Source: Mucinivorans sp036654415
Lineage (GTDB): Bacteria > Bacteroidota > Bacteroidia > Bacteroidales > Rikenellaceae
Length of the DNA stretch: 15,175 nt
Assembly (NCBI GenBank): GCA_036654415.1
Contig: JAVVSB010000040.1
Span: 1 to 15,175 of the forward strand
Direction of reading: 5' to 3'
In this document: piece after piece, positions 12,690-15,175 of the stretch
Layout: each line of letters starts with the position of its first letter
Numbering within the stretch: position 1 is the first letter of the stretch
Position numbers and translations under genes: made by a program
Notes under the pieces: generated by a model
What the model was told of the DNA's origin: nothing
Databases searched by the model: none
The model's input: the letters and a program-made list of their open reading frames with translations, nothing else

Positions 12690-15033
12690 ATGCGTAAATT
12701 ACTACTGCTTATATGGTTCTCTGTTGTTCCGCTAATGGCTAACAGTCAGGTGGATAGTCTTGATTTTGAGCAAAATGGATGGGAGCTTTTGGGGGCTTAT
12801 CGCGACTATTTTTCACAGGCCTCTGATTTTAATTTAGGCTTTGTACGCTATCGTAATCGAGGGTATGATGGCTCTTGGAGTGATTTTCGTTGGAATGGTA
12901 TCGTACTGGATGATGAGATGACTCTGTCCCCCAATTGGAGTGTAATGGGTGGTATGAGCTCATCGCAACGTGTGGCCACTCTTTATCGAGGGCTAGGGTG
13001 GGGCGCGACTCGTGTTGGTGGGGGAGCCTCGCTTTGGACTCTCTCCTGCGAGCAGCAAAAGCAGGGGCGTGTGGCGGCAAGTCTTAGTAATCGAACCTAC
13101 CCCTATCGTGCCACTGTGCTCTTTAATTTACCCCAGGCTCCACATGGGTGGAGTTTCTCAATAGAGGCTTCACGTCGCTGGGGGCAATCACTCAATATCG
13201 AGGGTGTTCGTGGCGATACCTACACTTTTTTTTGTTCTGTGGGTAAAACTCTTGGCCGTTCTCACAGCCTGGAGCTTTCGCTCTTTTATGCCCCCACTAT
13301 CAGGCAGCGACAGGGGGCTTCCACGGCCGAGGCTTACACCTTGGTGGGTAATAATCTCTACAACCCTTTGTGGGGTTGGCAAGGTGGCAAGGTACGTGGT
13401 GCTCGTACGAGTGCTGTTTCTCAGCCAATGGCCACTTTGGTTCATCAGTGGCAGATTTCAAAGCATACCTCACTTGTAACCACCGTTTTTGGCCTCTTTG
13501 GCCAGCGACGTGAGCTCTCGCTAGATTGGCAGAGTGCTCCGAATCCATATCCCGATTACTACCGTAATATGCCCTCTTTCGAGCTCAGCGAATCCTCGCG
13601 TGAGGAGCTCACCGAACTTTGGAAAAGCGACCAAAGTGTGAGTCAAATCAACTTCCAGAAGCTTTATGATTGTAACTATTACGACACTCCGCGGGCGCAC
13701 TATATTTCGCAGGCTAGGGTCAGCCAACACGGACAGCTTAAGTTTCAAAGCTCCCTGCACACTAAAATCAGAAGCTTATCGCTTGATGGTGGCCTCGAGG
13801 CTTCGTGGACCACTGTGCGTAATTACAAGGAGGTTGAGGAGCTGTTTGGGGGGCAATATTGGCTCGATGTGGACCATTTTTTGGAGCAGGACGAGGATAT
13901 GAGGGAACTCACTCAGAACAATCTGCTCCAGCCCAATCGACATGTGGTGGTTGGGGAGAGGTTTGGTTATGACTATCGCTTACGCACCACTCGGGCCTCT
14001 GCGTGGGTTACCTTGGAGATTCCTTTCAAGAGTTGGCGGGTACGGGCCTCAGGCAGGGTCGGTTTTCGCTCGGTGAACCGTGAAGGATTTTACGAAAAAG
14101 AGAATTTTGCTGGTGGTGGCTCTTATGGACGCTCGGGTGCTTCACAAGGGGTTGAATACGACGTGCGCTTGGGGGTAGAGTATCGGTTGGGTGGTAGAAT
14201 GGTGGCTGGGGCAACTCTCCAGGGTAGTTCGCAGNNNNNNNNNNTCGCCTGAATTTCGAAATGCTTCAATTGAAAATCCGCAGAATCAAAATGTTATAGG
14301 CGGTGAACTCTATGCCACTTACCGGGTCGAAAAATTCAAAGGCTCCCTCTCTCTCTACCTCACGCAGGCCAATAATGGCACACAGTTGCGTAATTTTTAT
14401 GATGATTTACGCCATCTATATACCCATTATGTGATGAATGGTATTTCGCGGCAATATATGGGGGTGGAGTTGGGGGCCGAAATTTTGCTTACTGACCCTT
14501 TATGGTTTTCGGTGGCTGGTGTGTGGAGTAATAACACCTACACTTCGGATATTCGTGCCACCCAATATGCCGAGACTTCGGGGGCTCGTTTGGACTCCGA
14601 GACCCTTTTTTACAGTGGGTTGCACACCGCTGGCTCCCCTCAGAGCGTTGGTACCATCACTCTTAGCTATCGTCCACGAAGTTGGGTTGTTTCGCTATCT
14701 ATGAATGGTTTTGCGCGCTCTTTTATCGACCCCGCGCCCATCCATCGGGTTGAACGGGTGATGATAGACCAACAAAGCCCCGTTCTTCAAGAACAACTGG
14801 GTGGTGGCTTTACCTTAGATATTTTTGGCGGTACCACCATATATTTCCGCTCTGGCCACCGTATGGGAATCTATGCTGGGGTCAATAATTTACTCAACAA
14901 TCGCGCCATCCGAAGTGGAGGTTATGAATCTTCGCGTATGTTTTTGCGTGATGGGGCTCTTAGCCCACAAGCTTCGCGTTACTACTATGCGCTTGGTATA
15001 AACGGTTTTGTCAATGTTTCGTTTACTTTTTAG
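12690..15033 (+). CDS. TonB-dependent outer-membrane receptor, interrupted by an assembly gap
   Basis: The ATG at 12690 opens a signal peptide (MRKLLLLIWFSVVPLMANSQ), the reason for preferring it to the GTG at 12609. 515 codons run to the gap of 10 Ns (14235-14244). Codons resume at 14245 and give 262 more residues to TAG at 15031-15033. The frame is open on both sides, but 10 Ns would shift it, so the Ns are a placeholder and this is one gene. The sequence follows a Bacteroidetes receptor type: RNRGYD (55-60) and WNGIVLDD in the plug, NNLYNPLWGWQ(G)GK, DYYRNMPS, then a long beta-barrel with FYDD..., NLLNN(R)AIRSGGYE and a C-terminal aromatic strand ending VSFTF. The usual N-terminal carboxypeptidase-regulatory-like domain is missing, and no TonB box is obvious. 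No SusD partner is adjacent. The substrate is unknown. Confidence 0.82.
14235..14244. other. Assembly gap (10 Ns)
   Basis: Ten undetermined bases inside the TonB receptor. The upstream reading frame ends on a codon boundary at 14234 and the downstream frame begins at 14245, so the true length must be a multiple of three if the gene is intact. Ten is therefore not the real size. From remembered homologues I would expect only about ten residues to be missing. Confidence 0.95.
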
Positions 15034-15129
15034 AAGCTATTTTAATCTGTTTTCAAAATGTTATCACTGCTATTTTTCCGAAAGGGTGGGTATAAAATGT
15101 TGGAAAGAAATTAAAACAGCTTTTTTGTG
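15030..15129. repeat. Palindromic MITE-like repeat, copy 2 (short form, about 100 bp)
   Basis: The left block 15030-15077 matches copy 1 (8997-9044) at 42 of 48, and the right block 15081-15129 matches 9118-9166 at 42 of 49. The middle is only 3 nt (15078-15080), against 73 nt in copy 1. Its own arms form an imperfect inverted repeat: 15032-15064 against the reverse complement of the right arm shows 26 of 33 matches. The TAG stop of the TonB receptor (15031-15033) lies in its left end. It may fold into a hairpin and serve as that gene's transcription terminator. Confidence 0.75.
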
Positions 15130-15139
15130 AAATAAATTG

Positions 15140-15147
15140 TATCTTTG
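15140..15147 (+). promoter_or_regulatory. -7 promoter box near the right edge, for a gene beyond the window
   Basis: TATCTTTG is a perfect TAnnTTTG, and a form that is common in Bacteroidetes. No TTTG lies 19-21 nt upstream. It sits just after repeat copy 2 and points rightward off the window; no start codon follows within the remaining 28 bases. Confidence 0.45.
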
Positions 15148-15175
15148 TGGTAGTTAGAAGTCCTAGTTTACAAAC

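Noticed and set aside
14191..14244. Separate start for the downstream half of the receptor at 14191
   Set aside because: Artefact of reading through the 10 Ns in a shifted frame; real coding resumes at 14245 as a continuation of the same gene.

Overview
The window looks like chromosomal DNA of a Bacteroidota member, most likely Bacteroidales (possibly Rikenellaceae-like; the family is a guess). Reasons: promoter boxes of the TAnnTTTG (-7) / TTTG (-33) type, almost no Shine-Dalgarno sequences, BACON-type lipoproteins, and a TonB-dependent receptor of a characteristic Bacteroidetes kind. No rRNA, tRNA, CRISPR array or complete insertion sequence was seen.

Layout. (1) 1-1035, plus: the tail of one BACON-like protein followed 13 nt later by a second, complete BACON lipoprotein. 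(2) 1096-3312, minus: a two-gene unit of an XRE/cupin regulator and an AMP-forming acyl-CoA ligase, separated by 3 nt. (3) 3538-6194, plus: a sodium-dependent (NSS/SNF) transporter whose stop codon overlaps the start of tilS. (4) 6241-8928, minus: a class-3-like aldehyde dehydrogenase followed by an RhlE-type DEAD-box helicase. The helicase ends tail to tail with tilS in a shared bidirectional terminator. (5) 8997-9577: a palindromic repeat element and a single-domain EamA transporter (minus). (6) 9578-10133: an otherwise gene-poor stretch holding two tiny overlapping ORFs on the plus strand (49 and 31 aa) and a strong terminator. (7) 10134-12581, minus: a gadC-like antiporter and a glutaminase (glsA), 9 nt apart. 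No glutamate decarboxylase is present here. (8) 12690-15033, plus: a TonB-dependent receptor interrupted by a 10-N assembly gap, followed at once by a second, shorter copy of the palindromic repeat and by a promoter box for a gene beyond the window.

How genes fit together. Glutaminase plus GadC-type antiporter fits glutamine-dependent acid resistance: glutamine enters, ammonia is released and consumes a proton, and glutamate leaves. The XRE/cupin protein probably regulates the acyl-CoA ligase. The remaining genes are housekeeping (tilS, rhlE) or transport.

The least explained items are the MITE-like palindromic repeat, two copies of which supply the stop codon of the adjacent gene, and the coupled micro-ORF pair at 9704-9942. 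Several start codons were moved from the longest ORF to an internal ATG, because a promoter box or signal peptide dictates it.
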